Source: Marasmius tenuissimus (Eukaryota; Basidiomycota; Agaricomycetes; Agaricales; Marasmiaceae). From it: a stretch of 64,000 nucleotides of DNA. Below the pieces are notes generated by a model that saw nothing but the letters and a program-made list of their open reading frames with translations, was not told the origin of the DNA and made no database searches. Made by a program: the position numbers and the translations under genes. The stretch is taken from positions 248,001 to 312,000 of the forward strand of contig JAQOTA010000064.1 in the NCBI GenBank assembly GCA_029532415.1. Direction: 5' to 3'. Within the stretch, counting starts at the first letter, position 1. Every line of letters starts with the position of its first letter. This document shows, one piece after another, positions 35,401-47,017 of the stretch.

Positions 35401-37246
35401 AGGCCGCCGGTACCGAGCCGGTAGGTCACTTATGAAAATGCTTTGGGTGGCCTAACAGGCTCATTTATTTTTAATGAAGCCCTGTTGATTCATCTTTGGT
35501 AAAAAAAACAACCGCCTGAGAGACATCTATATCATCGATGCACACTCAGCTCACGTTACAGCCGTAGGTCAGTTTCCTGAGCCATTGTCGACCTTCATGA
35601 TACCAGACTAAGCCTAGCGTCAAGGACCTTCAGTCCGACGTATAGGAAGTATAGAATAGTAACACACGGGATAGCCGCTTAGAAATCTGTCTTTTGGGAG
35701 AATCGAGAGAAACTGGCTGGTGCGTTCTCCCGAGCCTTTTCAAACCAAACTTCTCCGTTACTGAGACTTTCTCTGTGTTTGTAGATAACCGTGTTGGTGG
35801 AGCATGCACGATCACATCTCTGTATGACTTTATGAGATCCCTAAGGGTACAGTCGACAACCTCGAACCACCAGAGTACTTGGCCACAAATCCCGGTTCCA
35901 GCCTTGGAGATTTGACATTGTTATTATCCCTCCAGCTTCCGTAATCTTGGAGACTACGGGATAAGGACACATCTGAAGGCTCGACATTGCTGATACAATT
36001 GCTATGGCTGCCTCATACATCTGGCTTTCGCCAATGTCGTGAATTGGCAGAGTTGGATGCATCTTCCAAAGGGAACGAATCTTGTTCAACATCATCATTG
36101 GTATGTAGATGATGGGTGTAGGCAGATCAAGAAGGCGGAGTCATAGGGCTCGGATCTACCAGACTTCGAGTGTCGTGAGCTCGTCCGTGCACTGTGGGAA
36201 CCGTCCCGGGGTCAAAGGCATATTTAGTTGCTTGTATGCTAGGATAAGCCCCGGACCCGGCATTCAGTACGTGGATCATGCTGTGTAACACACTCCTCCT
36301 CCTCCTCCAACTCTTCACTGGTCTCTCAGCACACTCACCTGTGTATGCGTACAGATATACACAGTATCTAGAGTTTTGGAGGCGCTGAGTCGTTCTGAAA
36401 CTCATATACCATCATCTCTTCAATCCAGCTCACGTGCACGTGGGTCGGATGGCTACTAGGTGTTGCAACTTGCCAGGGAAAGATGGATACATGTCTTTGG
36501 CCGCCTGGGCTCCGCGTATTCGTCTTACACAGTCGAGATACCGAAATGGAGGCTGTAGGAAAGGTGGGTGACAAGTTAGTGGCTGTCCCTTCCATAGCGG
36601 TTCCGAACCTCTCCGGTTTGCTCATTGGCTGCTAAGTTATGCGGGCGGGTGTGTTCATCCGGTTGTATTGTTGACTCTCGTTACAGAGGCGCCTTGATAG
36701 CCCATTGTTACTTGTCGCGTCGTCATTTTTATACACTGCTATATGATAGCGGACGCTACTAATTAGTCCTCGGTGATATGGCGTATAAAGTCGCGGGCTA
36801 TCTCAGTCGATTTTGAGAAAGGTCTGGTACTTGCCAAACTCAATAGACGTCATATTTAACTAGAAATCTTTGCCTGATATCATAGGTAGAAGTAAGTACT
36901 GAAAATAGCCCGTGCAAATGCAAAGACGTGGTTGTCATCCCTCTTGTCGACGTGCACCTTCAACTCGCGTGGGGCGGTGCTTTTTGAAGCTGACCAGGCT
37001 TGCTATGCAGACGGGATGGGCAAGGCACCACGAGCTGCATTCACTCCCAGCAAGTCATTGGCGACACGTCAATTCAAGGAAAGATGGCCACGATCTAAGA
37101 AAAGAGGAGAGCGAGATAGAGAAGAAATGAATATCATGACTTGGAAAGTATTGGCAAAAGATGAAAAAGAAGAGAGAAAAATCAAAATGTGCAGCTTCCA
37201 AGAGGGGCCTTTGGGCTCTGAGAGCTATACCCCACAATGTGAGCAA
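35401..37246. other. Long stretch without a supported gene
   Basis: Minus-strand frames at 36368-36625 (MSKPERFGTAMEGTATNLSP) and 36127-36405 could be two exons of one small gene, and 35841-36098 has a coding look. I recognise no family and no clear splice joint. The part next to 37246 is the 3' side of the membrane-protein gene. Confidence 0.3.
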
Positions 37247-38599
37247 CTAGTAGGTTCTCCTTCGCTGCAGCTGCCTTCCCTGTGGAACAAGCTCCTCTGA
37301 TCTCTCGGTTCCTGCTTCGGCATCTCCTAGTTTCTGGATTTTTCTTTCCTCCTTCAAGACGTGCCACCACTCTTGCAAGTTCTGAAAGATCGCCATGAGA
37401 GCCATTAGCAAAGCCAACGTTTGCCCATAAGTCCAATCGTTCTCGCGCTCCGTGACGTTGGGGGAGTTGCTTCGAACAATATACTCCGTGGACATGATGG
37501 TGTAGACGATTGGTGTTGCCAGGAATATTGAAATGAAGAACGAGAGAAACACGACAAGCACCTGTTCACAACCCACTTGTGCACAAGAGGCAGATGCGGC
37601 CCAATGCGGCCAACGTATGGAGAGGGGTTGATGTACCCCACTAAAGGAAGTAGAGATGTAATCGAGGCTCTCCCTAAGCCATGGGATCCGGTCCACAACA
37701 CAAAGCATAATATATCTAGCGGGGATAAAGATGATGCGATAAAAGAAGCCAATGACCCCGGCAATAATCATGGTGATAACCACAGCAGCAACCATGGCGA
37801 CAACCATGACGACCACCGAGACGACAATCCAGATTTCGAAGACACAAAATAGGACAAGGCAGGTGGCAAGGGCGGCAATACTTGTAATCAAACTATGGAA
37901 TGCAATGCCGACAACTGGGATAGTGGTTAAGGCATAAAAGATGAGAGAAATGATCTTCAAAGTGAAATTGGTGGTGCTGACGGGTCGAAACACCCAGAAG
38001 AGCGTCAGTGGCTGACATCGATCTCCGGTATTCGGATCCATGTCGTTGTCAACAGACGCGCTTTGTCGTGCCCAAAAGTAGATCCCGAATGCACCAAACA
38101 GCGCGGAATGTAACAGAGGCCAAAACCACTTCTTGTAACTAAGGAATTTATCCTCAATGATGTAGAACCGCCACCACACTAGTAGCCAGCCAACCTCGGT
38201 GTTTATGAAGCTCATATTCAAAACAATTAACGAGTGATAGGGCGTCAGCCCATCCGACGTGACTGATTCAATTATAGCGCTGATGATGGTCGCAAGACCG
38301 ACCATGAAGATGCTTTGTTCCAGGTTCTGTATGATCCGGATGTACGATGATTTTATCGGGCCAGATCGAGGCGGGGGCTTTTCTGCTTTCTTGAATGGTC
38401 CTAAGGATCTGAAGAATTTGTATTCCGTAAGGATTGAGATGAACAGAGCCAGGCATGCTTGAGCGTAGACCGATGCTCTGACACCGATTCCTACGATGTA
38501 CTAGCTTCAGAACGACCCTTGCTCAAGTTATAGGGAAACGTATATGTGCGCACCTGCGATGTCTGGATTGCTTGGAATAGAACATATTGTGTCCGTCAT
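37247..38599 (-). CDS. Multipass membrane protein, basidiomycete family (copy 2)
   Basis: The ATG at 38599 gives MTDTICSIPSNPDIA. An intron then joins GIGVRASVYAQACLALFISI. Eight or more hydrophobic segments follow, including an unusually Val/Ala/Ile-rich block (VVSVVVMVVAMVAAVVITMI) that copy 1 lacks. Shared islands with copy 1 at 18692-19822 are GLTPYHSLIVLN, GAFGIYFWAR, STEYIVRSNSPNVTERENDW and TYGQTLALLMAL. The intron position in the first membrane segment is identical. The hydrophobic block and a longer middle loop make this copy about 40-60 residues longer. Function is unknown. No stop or frame break was seen. Confidence 0.8.
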
Positions 38600-38651
38600 G
38601 ACAATGTTCCCTTCCTGGATACAGCAGTTTCGTCCTGCAGCCAAATCCTGC

Positions 38652-38664
38652 GGGGGGGGGGGGG
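38652..38664. repeat. G homopolymer, 13 bases
   Basis: A run of 13 G lies just upstream of the membrane-protein gene. It is a likely slippage and sequencing-error site and could influence promoter spacing. Confidence 0.9.
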
Positions 38665-39639
38665 TGGGTGAAGAAGGGTTCGTTCAGGTTTGACGCAGCT
38701 CAAACATTATAAAACTTAACACAAACATCACAGTTACTGCGACTCCAGCTTAGGCTTCTGAGGCAATGCGGACTGTAGAAGCTCCACACTCGTGTCTCTG
38801 GTGCGTCAGATATCACAAATCTACACGAGGCAATGAGACTGGTACCCGCCTATGTTTGGACTTTGAGACTAGACTTTGAGTCGCTTGTCTACTCCGTCAT
38901 AGCAAACTCGATACTTATCATATTGACAGGATGAAGAGAGGATTGTTTGCATATCAATATGGGGCCTATGGCCCGGCTTGACCATAGAATGAACAAAGCT
39001 GAGAGTAGTGTGACTAGAACCATCGATGAGAGCCTTCTGTGACTCGGAGACCGATCAACCTGAATGGTGAAATTCTCACTACAAACAAAACCCAGCGAGT
39101 GGCACTTTAATTCGAGGCTTCCTGGTAAGTCTTGGAGAGATATGGCCGCATCTGATCCACCTCAACACTGCACAGTGCACTATGTGAACAAAAGCTATCT
39201 TGGTGGCCAATAGAAGCATGAATGTCCGGATAGAAGACATGTAGAACAGAAGATGGGAGGCAAACACGTGGATTATATGTATTCATGCACGGTTGACTCT
39301 CAATATAAAGTGGAATGCATTTGATTTCTAGAAGTTCACAGAACCAGAAAGAATGGCGATGGCAGTCTACAGGCTCGATCCCCGATCGGAAACAATCTCA
39401 CAAAGTCAGACGATACATGGTGCCGTTTGAAGTGGTCGAAGCAGACTCGGGCAGGCAATCCGAGAAGTCTTCTCAGTGACTTTGTAGATGTCGCCCCAAT
39501 CGGCCCGGAATCCGGATGAAGAGGGGTCGATCGGGAAGTTGAGGCCATGACTTGACCTTGTCGAAGTCTCGTTGAAATCAAGGATTATCAGAACGGTTGC
39601 GGCCGTAGGACCACATTAAGCAAGAGGATTCGATGAGTA
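38665..39639. other. Intergenic stretch, nothing recognised
   Basis: Only short frames (39079-39267 and 39336-39581 minus) without motifs. Confidence 0.3.
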
Positions 39640-39711
39640 TCTCTCACAGTTTCAAGAACGTGCTGGGCGTCAGTGGTGGTGAGGGTCGGAAGCAAGCGCT
39701 GTAGCACCTAA

Positions 39712-40381
39712 CAGTGTTGTCAGAGTCAGTCAATAGCATTGACTGACTGACCGAAAAAGATTGACTTTGTCAATCATTGACCAGACAGTCGCGCCGGGTC
39801 AATGAGTATATACCATATTTAGAAGGTATGTGTCATACGGCAATTTTGAGCTTTGGCTTCCTCTATCACACATTTTCTTGCATATTTTCACTTGTGCTTT
39901 CCGAATTGTCTCCTTGATATTGTGATAGACACGGCGGGATTTTCGATGTCAACTCGCACTTTGTACTGTGATGTCAACATGGTTGTCAACTTGTTCTCCA
40001 CTTGTTTTTTGGTGAGGTTTACCCGGGTCCCATTCAATTTCTGAGTGGAGAATGAGTTGACAACCATGTTGACATCACACTACAAAGCACGAGTTGACAT
40101 CAAAAATCCCGCCGTGAGATCTTTGAGCATTCTGTGAGGTCTTTCCCGTGCCAGCTGCAAGCCCTTTAGTACAAAATACCAGCAGCACAAGGAGGCTTAG
40201 TGCGTGCCATGGCCTGTGGAGCTCCTGCGAAGGCACAGCAATTGTCGTCATGGGTCGTGTCAAATGTGACTATGGGCTGTAGAACAATTTGTTGGAGATT
40301 TATTGACTTGACTGACTGACCATTGACCTTTGAATTGACGCCTTTGACTTACCGGGTAATACCCGGTCAATGACAACACGG
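39712..40381. mobile_element. Non-autonomous hAT-like element with exact 8-bp TSD
   Basis: The element is 670 bp. Left end is CAGTGTTGTCAGAG; right end (reverse complement) is CCGTGTTGTCATTGAC. GCACCTAA flanks both sides (39704-39711 and 40382-40389), an exact 8-bp TSD. Subterminal regions carry many TGACTGAC/GTCAATGACC words. No transposase. Termini agree with the element at 9476-10554 (AGTGTTGT), so both probably rely on one hAT family. Confidence 0.88.
39930..40116. mobile_element. Fold-back MITE nested in the hAT element, 3-bp TSD AGA
   Basis: The element is 187 bp with arms of about 75 bases: left CACGGCGGGATTTTCGATGT, right (reverse complement) CACGGCGGGATTTTTGATGT, continuing through TTGTCAAC and GGAGAA. 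It is flanked by AGA on both sides. Long arms and a short loop predict a stable hairpin. Confidence 0.85.
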
Positions 40382-42115
40382 GCACCTAATACCCGCTGAT
40401 GCCGTAACGTGTAATCATTTGACTGACCGTGACTCCCGTATCCATCTCCCTTCTAAACTACTACCACGACATACGACTGCATGCAAATCGCGATTGGCGG
40501 TCGAGTTTTTTGGCTTCCGTTGGAACTTGCAATCCATAGAGATGTCTAGAATGGCTTCAGATAAGAAGGGCGAGCGCGTTCACGTTCAGACAACTAGTAA
40601 CACTACCTATGGAAATATTTGGGCTATCGACGAGCTAATTCTCTCTATTTTTGTAGCTCCAGTTGTCCCTTCTTGATGCATTCTGCTAGCACGGCTCAGT
40701 CAGCGCTCGGATCAACATTCAAGTCAGGTTCCTCTTCTGCATTGTCAGCCGATAGCTTGCTAAATCTTGCTATACAGGACCTTCACAGGACCTTCAATCC
40801 GGCATGTTGTCGCTTCAGATCAGTTGATTAGGTAGAGACTATCAACATCATATGGGTGGTCAGTTATTGGTAGTCTCTGGAGAAGAACGGCTGAAAACTT
40901 AACTGGCAAGCATCTGGTGCGTTTCTCTCAGTTCTCGATGGTTATTATCTATATAGCTGAGGCTTTTTCTAGACGCAGAGACAATCATATCGCATGAAGA
41001 TGCAATATCAAACTTTCCCGCATCCCTCTAGGGCTCAGAACGACATGTAGCGCGAAGTCGAGTTGCCAGAAGAGGCCACAAATTTCGATGTTTCGCCATG
41101 TGATTTCAACAAAGCCGTTCTTGGTGGTTACCAGCTTTGACAATCCCGAAGGCGGTTATAGAAGGCACTCCGGGGCGTCTTTATTCTTCACCTGGAAAAC
41201 GCCGGTATCGCTAGCTGGCAGGCTTGAATGGTGCGAGAATGGGGGGACATGGGATTCGTCCAACATGCTGAAACTGTCGGTATGCCAACTGTTCATTCGT
41301 GTCTCCCAGCGGGCTCATCTATCTACGCGTAGCTTTGCGGCCCTTCAAGGCGTTTAACCTGACCTTTAATACACACCTCGCCACATTTTCCCTCAACCCA
41401 CGCCTCGTGTCTATGGACCCTCGTCACAACGTCGTGAACACTCGTCGAGTTGGAAGCCTCTTTGGCACATTAAGCACCGTGGAGCACACTATATTTATTG
41501 AACTCGGAGTCTCACGAAATGCGGCTGCTCATTTCCTCAGTATGCGTCTCTTCGGTCCCCTAGAATTCCATCTGCCTATTCTCCCTATCCTATGGCTCTC
41601 GCTGCCCGTTCCGCTGCTGCACTTGATGGCACCTGCGGCGGACATCTTCGACGGGCTATCTCTTAGTCGTGCTCGCTACGTGTATACATGGTACACGGTG
41701 GATAGGGCTCTCAAACGTTGGCGTCTCGACAAAGGCAGCGCCATTCGCCACCTCCCAACACATCCTCCCCACAATCTCTCTTCCTCCCTTCAATCTCCAA
41801 ACCTGCTCTTTCCACTTCCCAAGAGTGAAAGATTTCTATCTCGTCCTATACCAACTCCTCCAAGTCAGTTGGTTCCGCCTATCTGACGTAATTTTAGTTG
41901 GGCTTGTAATTGGCCGACTCGCAGTGCCAAGATTATCACTAAAGACTGTTCACTCCCCTCTCTCTTCTAAGCATCACCCTATGTCCGGTGATCCTCACGC
42001 CTTAAAGCCTCTCCGTCGTTCCGTATTATCTGTGTACATCTGACCTTATCGTACGCCATCGGTACCAGGCTTTGCTCGAACAACACGGAATAGTAGAATG
42101 AATTACAGCCCTTTG

Positions 42116-43846
42116 CGAAAAGGTTGGCACACATTTCACAGATTGTAGATATAAAAAAATAAAATTGCCGAACGTAGATAGCGGCTCCGCCCCTTTGATC
42201 AGCATTCGGTCGATGTTTTGGACATTTTACGTGAGGGGTTGAGGCGCGTTTCGAGGGGCGGTCGTAGGTAACTGTGGCCTTGAAGATATTTGATGTGGAT
42301 TCGGAGGTGTTTGGAGTTGATCAGAGAGACGGGAATATCTCTCTGGGTGCTGTGTACTCGTCTATCCGACGCGTTCAACGAGACTGATGGGGTAGAAACC
42401 GATCTTTAGAAGGGAGAATGGATGACACCTCAGTGGTATTGAACCTCTCCCTCGTTGTTTGCGGGTTCCGTGTCGGTATCATGCCCGGCTTGCTTTCTCA
42501 CGAGCTATCGTTCTAGGTAGTTAATTCCGAATCCCTCAGATATGGGATGTGCGCTGCTGCTCCCTCTACGGCCCTCTTCCGCTGAGCGAAGATATGTTTG
42601 GGGAGTGGTATCAGCCACTTCGAAGGTGTACTATGTCCTTCCGTTCGGACATGCTTTTTAGCGGTCCCGAGGGACGTGTTGGAGATGCTGTCACACCCAT
42701 CGTCGTATAGACAGGTGTCTCTGCCTTCAACATCCATACCAGTTGTTCGAGAATCTCTTGCCTCGCGAAACCCAAGCCTATATACGCTCTGCGCTATTAT
42801 TTTTTTTGAACAGACTTGTTTTCCCGTACAGTTCTTCTACAATCAAGTTATTTTCACCTTTCTGCTTCTATGTTATACGTATCGATACACGGAGTACATA
42901 TGGTACACTATCACTCGTTACGCCCGCGACTACCGGCCTCATGTCTTTGGCTTGTCGAAAAGTCCGGCTTCCGTGTCTATTGTTTGGGGTCGAGCGCTCC
43001 AGCCATTAGCTTCGCCTCCTCTCCTCATTCAGATGCTCATCCAACCCAGCCCCAAGAACTGATTCCTCTTCACTTCAGCGCATCCCACCGAAGGTCTCAC
43101 GATCCGTGAGTTGTCTGAACACCAGTTACAGAGGAACCTCTGACTTTTGATTATACAATAATATATATTACATACATAATTGCCTCTGAAGTCTTGAACA
43201 GTAGTCCGAATTCAATACAGTAACCATGTTAATACCGAGGAAAATGGCATCGTTGAGCTCCCCCAGACATTTCTTCCCTGTCAGTACTCCATAGCAACTC
43301 ACTGTCTTACCCTAGCCGCCGATTCGGGGAAAGAAGTCATAATCACACACAGGCAGGTAACGTGTCTTGGTCTCACACCCTCGGACCCCCACTTCCTAGT
43401 CCCGTGCCCTCAAAGGCTACGGATCGAGAGACCTTCACGACTATGCTGTATTCGGAACATGGCCGGCGGAGTCTATCGCTCTTGTATTGAAGAATTGGGA
43501 GGTACTGAGCTAAATTCTGTTTTGGTTTTTGCTCGCTTTATGAGGGAGGAAGGACACTTACCATCAACAACATGTGGTTGGGAGGCTACCCCCTCGAAGG
43601 CCTGCCTCGTACGCAGAATACAGAGTCAACCCAAATTTCTGATTAACAGGTTCACGAGATCTAATATATATATACGTAGTTCTGCCAGTGTGCCAAACGC
43701 GAGCTAAAGACGGCAGAGAATCCAGGTCGATTTCTAAATTCTGTGGTGTTCCAAGTTCCTTGGGAGATAGGCGAGTATTTCAATCTCTATGATGTTCTGT
43801 TCATACGAGTTGAACGCTTGTCGAGAATGAAGAAAATTCGGACTTA
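42116..43846. other. Long stretch without a supported gene
   Basis: The longest frame is 42598-43062 plus (154 codons), with a hydrophobic patch (VIFTFLLLCYTYRYTEYIWY) but no recognised family. Probably decayed sequence. Confidence 0.3.
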
Positions 43847-45076
43847 TTAACTCCAAGTCACAATAAATCTCGTCGAAGACGATAGGTATTGTGATCCGGA
43901 AGGTAAATTTGACCCCTCGCAGTGAGGTGTTTGGCTCACGTCGATTGTAGCTGGCCGTTTACTCGGAGGGTGAGTGGGCGAGGGGGGATCCTCATCATCT
44001 CGAAGGTCCCGATTCCATCTAAGCCAGCTCCTCAGTGACGTAGTAGAGCCCACTCCCGACGTTGTGTTCGTATCCGGCGTGGAATCAGCCGTCCCATTCG
44101 GCTGACTCGCGTCCCTCTCCACGTCGTCTGCTTGTCGTCTCTCCGATGTCGACCCCAGTGCGATCGACGCAAACTGGACAGAGGTCCACGTCGATTTTGT
44201 TTCAGACTTTGGTTCTCCGAGTTGGTCTTCCCATTTTTTGATCAGCTTTGTGGCGACCACCGGAAGATTGCATACGATGAGCGCCACAGACGCCTGCACA
44301 TACGCAGTGATAATTTCTTCGTGCTCCATCCCCTTGATAATAAAGGCTGCGTGAGGAATGGATGTAATTGTCGTGATGATGGCCGTTGAGAAAATCCATG
44401 CCAGTCGACGACGAAGGGAATAGGCTGAGAGGGTTCGAATCAGACTGAGGGGGATGAAGACGAGAATCAAGTCCGATAAAACGTCAACTGAGACGGTGAT
44501 TGATTAGCTGAATTAACGACAAAGCGAGATACATAGTCGACTGAACTCACCAACAACCTGCGTGATTGCGACCTGTCTCGTCAAACCGCACTGCGGCCTC
44601 TCCATCTCCTTCCACCTTGTCTTAGCATTCTCAGGCTCGCAAACCCAAACCAATTGACACAGAAGGACTACCATAATGATAGAGAAGACGCCTGAAACAA
44701 GGTACAGTGGTCTCCTTATGCTGAGCTTCCACCTAAATCCCACTCCATATTCCGGATGAATCCTAATGATCGAAAAGAGCATGCTCAACCTCGAGAACCA
44801 CAGAACACCATAGTACGTAGCAGCCATCATGTAATACGCCACAATCATGATGTCCCTCTTTGCGCCCGGACTATTGGTGGTGCAGATGATATGTACGAAT
44901 GTACTGGCCCCTGCGAGAGGGGAGCATGATATGGCAAATAGGACGAAGAGATCGTCCGCCCAGTATCGAGATCGGCGGATCCACAAACGGTATGCTGTTG
45001 TAAGGAACGTGGGGATGCCGCAGAGCACGCAGGTCAGGCCGATAGCAGCGTTGGGATCGTTTAGGTCGAGGAGCAT
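43847..45076 (-). CDS. Rhodopsin-domain-like seven-helix membrane protein (copy 2)
   Basis: Exon 1 starts at ATG 45076 (MLLDLNDPNAAIGLTCVLCG). It contains RLWIRRSRYWADDLFVLFA, WFSRLSMLFSIIRIHPEY and VCEPENAKTRWKEMERPQC. The intron (GTGAGTTCAG ... CGTCTCAG) joins V to DVLSDLILVFIPLSLIRTL, in the same place as the copy at 23455-24652. Seven membrane segments and a Ser/Thr-rich tail follow, ending at 43847. Copy 2 lacks the longer N-terminus of copy 1. Function is unknown. No lesion was seen. Confidence 0.8.
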
Positions 45077-45979
45077 GATGCTGGTGAGGGACCTTTGAGT
45101 GGGCCGTACAAAAGGCTTTCGTGTCTTGGGTAGTGTAGAAGAGGGTAAAGTTGCGGAATGTTATAGCCATTGGGCCATATTCGGCCAGCGTTTATACGAG
45201 GACGCAGCCTAATTTGTGTATTCCAGACCACACTTTCAGAACAAATACAATGGTCGCGTGAACCCTCATGCCAGCCTGTGTTGAGGCCTCAGGCGTGTTG
45301 AGGCGAGACGAGATGCTTATCGCAACTCTTTAATTCATTGAAGTTTATGAAAGTAATCAACACACGGAAGGTTGGATTTAATAACGGGAAGATTGGTTCT
45401 CAGACTAAAATAAACGAATTATGCCATCCACATGCGCGTGAATACAATTATGGAGGTGGGTTCCATGATGACCTCGAGACGAGGATCTTCCCTCGCTATC
45501 ACACTGTCGCCCTGGCAGACGACCACTCACAAACGACCTCGTTCGCTAGTAATCTCTCATCATAAGAAGGCCGATTGAAATTTGGGCATCAATACCCGCC
45601 ATTCCCATCGAAACGGCTGATTGATATGAGGAGTTGATCAGCTCAGTACGGATAATCATGATCCCGCAACTGAAACTTACCACAACCTCTCTGTATCAAG
45701 AAGGCCCTTCAAGCTTCAGGTAGCACTCAGTGTGATGAGCTCAGACGAGTGGCGAATGCCAATTTAAAAGCGAAAATCTGCCGTCCAATGATTACCTTGC
45801 CAGCCCGGTAGTCGAGGCCCAAGAGCAACTGTCAACAAGAAGGCAGAAAGTTGTTTTAGCCATAAGTTGAGGCTTCTAAGCATCTGTAACATACTAAGAG
45901 TATCACCCAAGGGCCTAGGCTGGGACCTATGAGCTGCGTTATTGTTGGCTCGATGGTCAGGGAGGTCGAAACTTAGAAC
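45077..45979. other. Intergenic stretch upstream of the rhodopsin-domain-like gene
   Basis: No gene recognised. Frames up to 120 codons overlap the dispersed repeat at its right end. Confidence 0.3.
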
Positions 45980-46620
45980 TTGAAAACGAGTACTATAGCG
46001 CCCAATAGCCGCTGGTGCCGGTAACGCGTAGCCCATGTAAGATGATAATCCATGACTGTTAACATCTGTGACCCCATGGGCAATGGATTTTTTGACCACA
46101 ACCATAGCGACTCGCGACCAAAGCAAAATCAGAGTTCTCGTGGTACTGGTAGCGGAACTCTGTCATGTATAGCGGCTGTTTCAGAAGACATCTACAAAGA
46201 AAGTAAGCGCGATAACCTTGCAGCATCCGGTACGTTACTGGTGGAGATTCTCTGATCGTTTTAGACTTGAAGAGCTTATACTAGTCTCATAGTAAAGGTC
46301 AATTTGATCTTCGTACACAGGAACTCGACCCAGATATATTTTACCGAGGCCCTAGTATTGTAAGTAGGTACCGCCGTACCGGAGGTGGCTTCATCAATGA
46401 TCATATTCGTTAGATATTGGCAAGATGGCTTGCTGAAATCGTGGACGTGTCAGTCACAGAGAGATATTCAGTGCGTTTAACACCATCATTGGTATATCAG
46501 CTCTCCAATGGTCTCTATCGGCACACTTACATATCCCTATACAGATAGTCATTCGCTAACGTATTGAGCCGTCCAAATTTTCGGGCGCTAAAATCGTCTT
46601 TGAATCTCTCACTGCCTTGG
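45980..46620. repeat. Decayed dispersed repeat, copy B
   Basis: TAGCGCCCAATAGCCGCTGG near 46000, the following GACCACAACCATAGCGACTC, and the block near 46545 (ATAGTCATTCGCTAACGT) line up with TAGCGCCGCAACAGCCGCCG, GACCACAACAGTTCGCGACC and ATAGTCATCCGCTAGCGT of copy C, in the same order. The uninterrupted core makes this the reference empty site for the insertions in copies A and D. Confidence 0.6.
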
Positions 46621-47017
46621 TCCTAGGTTGGGTTGTGACTGGAGTTTCCGATCAATCATGACGAGCCGCTGGGTCAGCACAGTGATCAAAGCGCCTAGAT
46701 CCTTTGAACAGCTTTTCACTGCGTTCGCGATCTCGTATTCAGTGCAAAGGTTCGGATGGGTGAGGAAGCTGATTAAACCCGTGCATCGCGTAATGTTCAC
46801 CGGACTGGCCACTCGGTCTCTGAGAAACTTCCCCCCCTTCCTGAGTTGTAAGGGCTCGTTCTTGAGTTCTCAATGTCGTTTGTCACAGAGTCGAGCCCTC
46901 TGCTCATTTTGATACCAACACTCGCCATTTTCCTCAAAACGGCTAGTAGCGTCAAGGGGTTGATTAGTTCGATAATGCCCCGTACGAATAGCAGTAAAAT
47001 AAGAACTTTCACTTTGC

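Larger units (their letters stand above)
39640..42115. repeat. Decayed dispersed repeat, copy A (interrupted by a hAT element)
   Basis: Three colinear anchors match the copy at 50.6-52.4 kb: the core at 40382 (CACCTAATACCCGCTGATGC), the block near 40965 (TTTTTCTAGACGCAGAGAC against CCTTCTCTAGACGACACGG), and the end block near 42045 (CTTATCGTACGCCATCGGTA against CTTATCATACGCTATAGACC). Anchor spacings agree within a few per cent (about 1.7 kb overall). The frame at 41299-41886 plus (MDPRHNVVNTRRVGSLFGTL) may be a remnant of its coding content. I do not recognise it. Confidence 0.6.
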
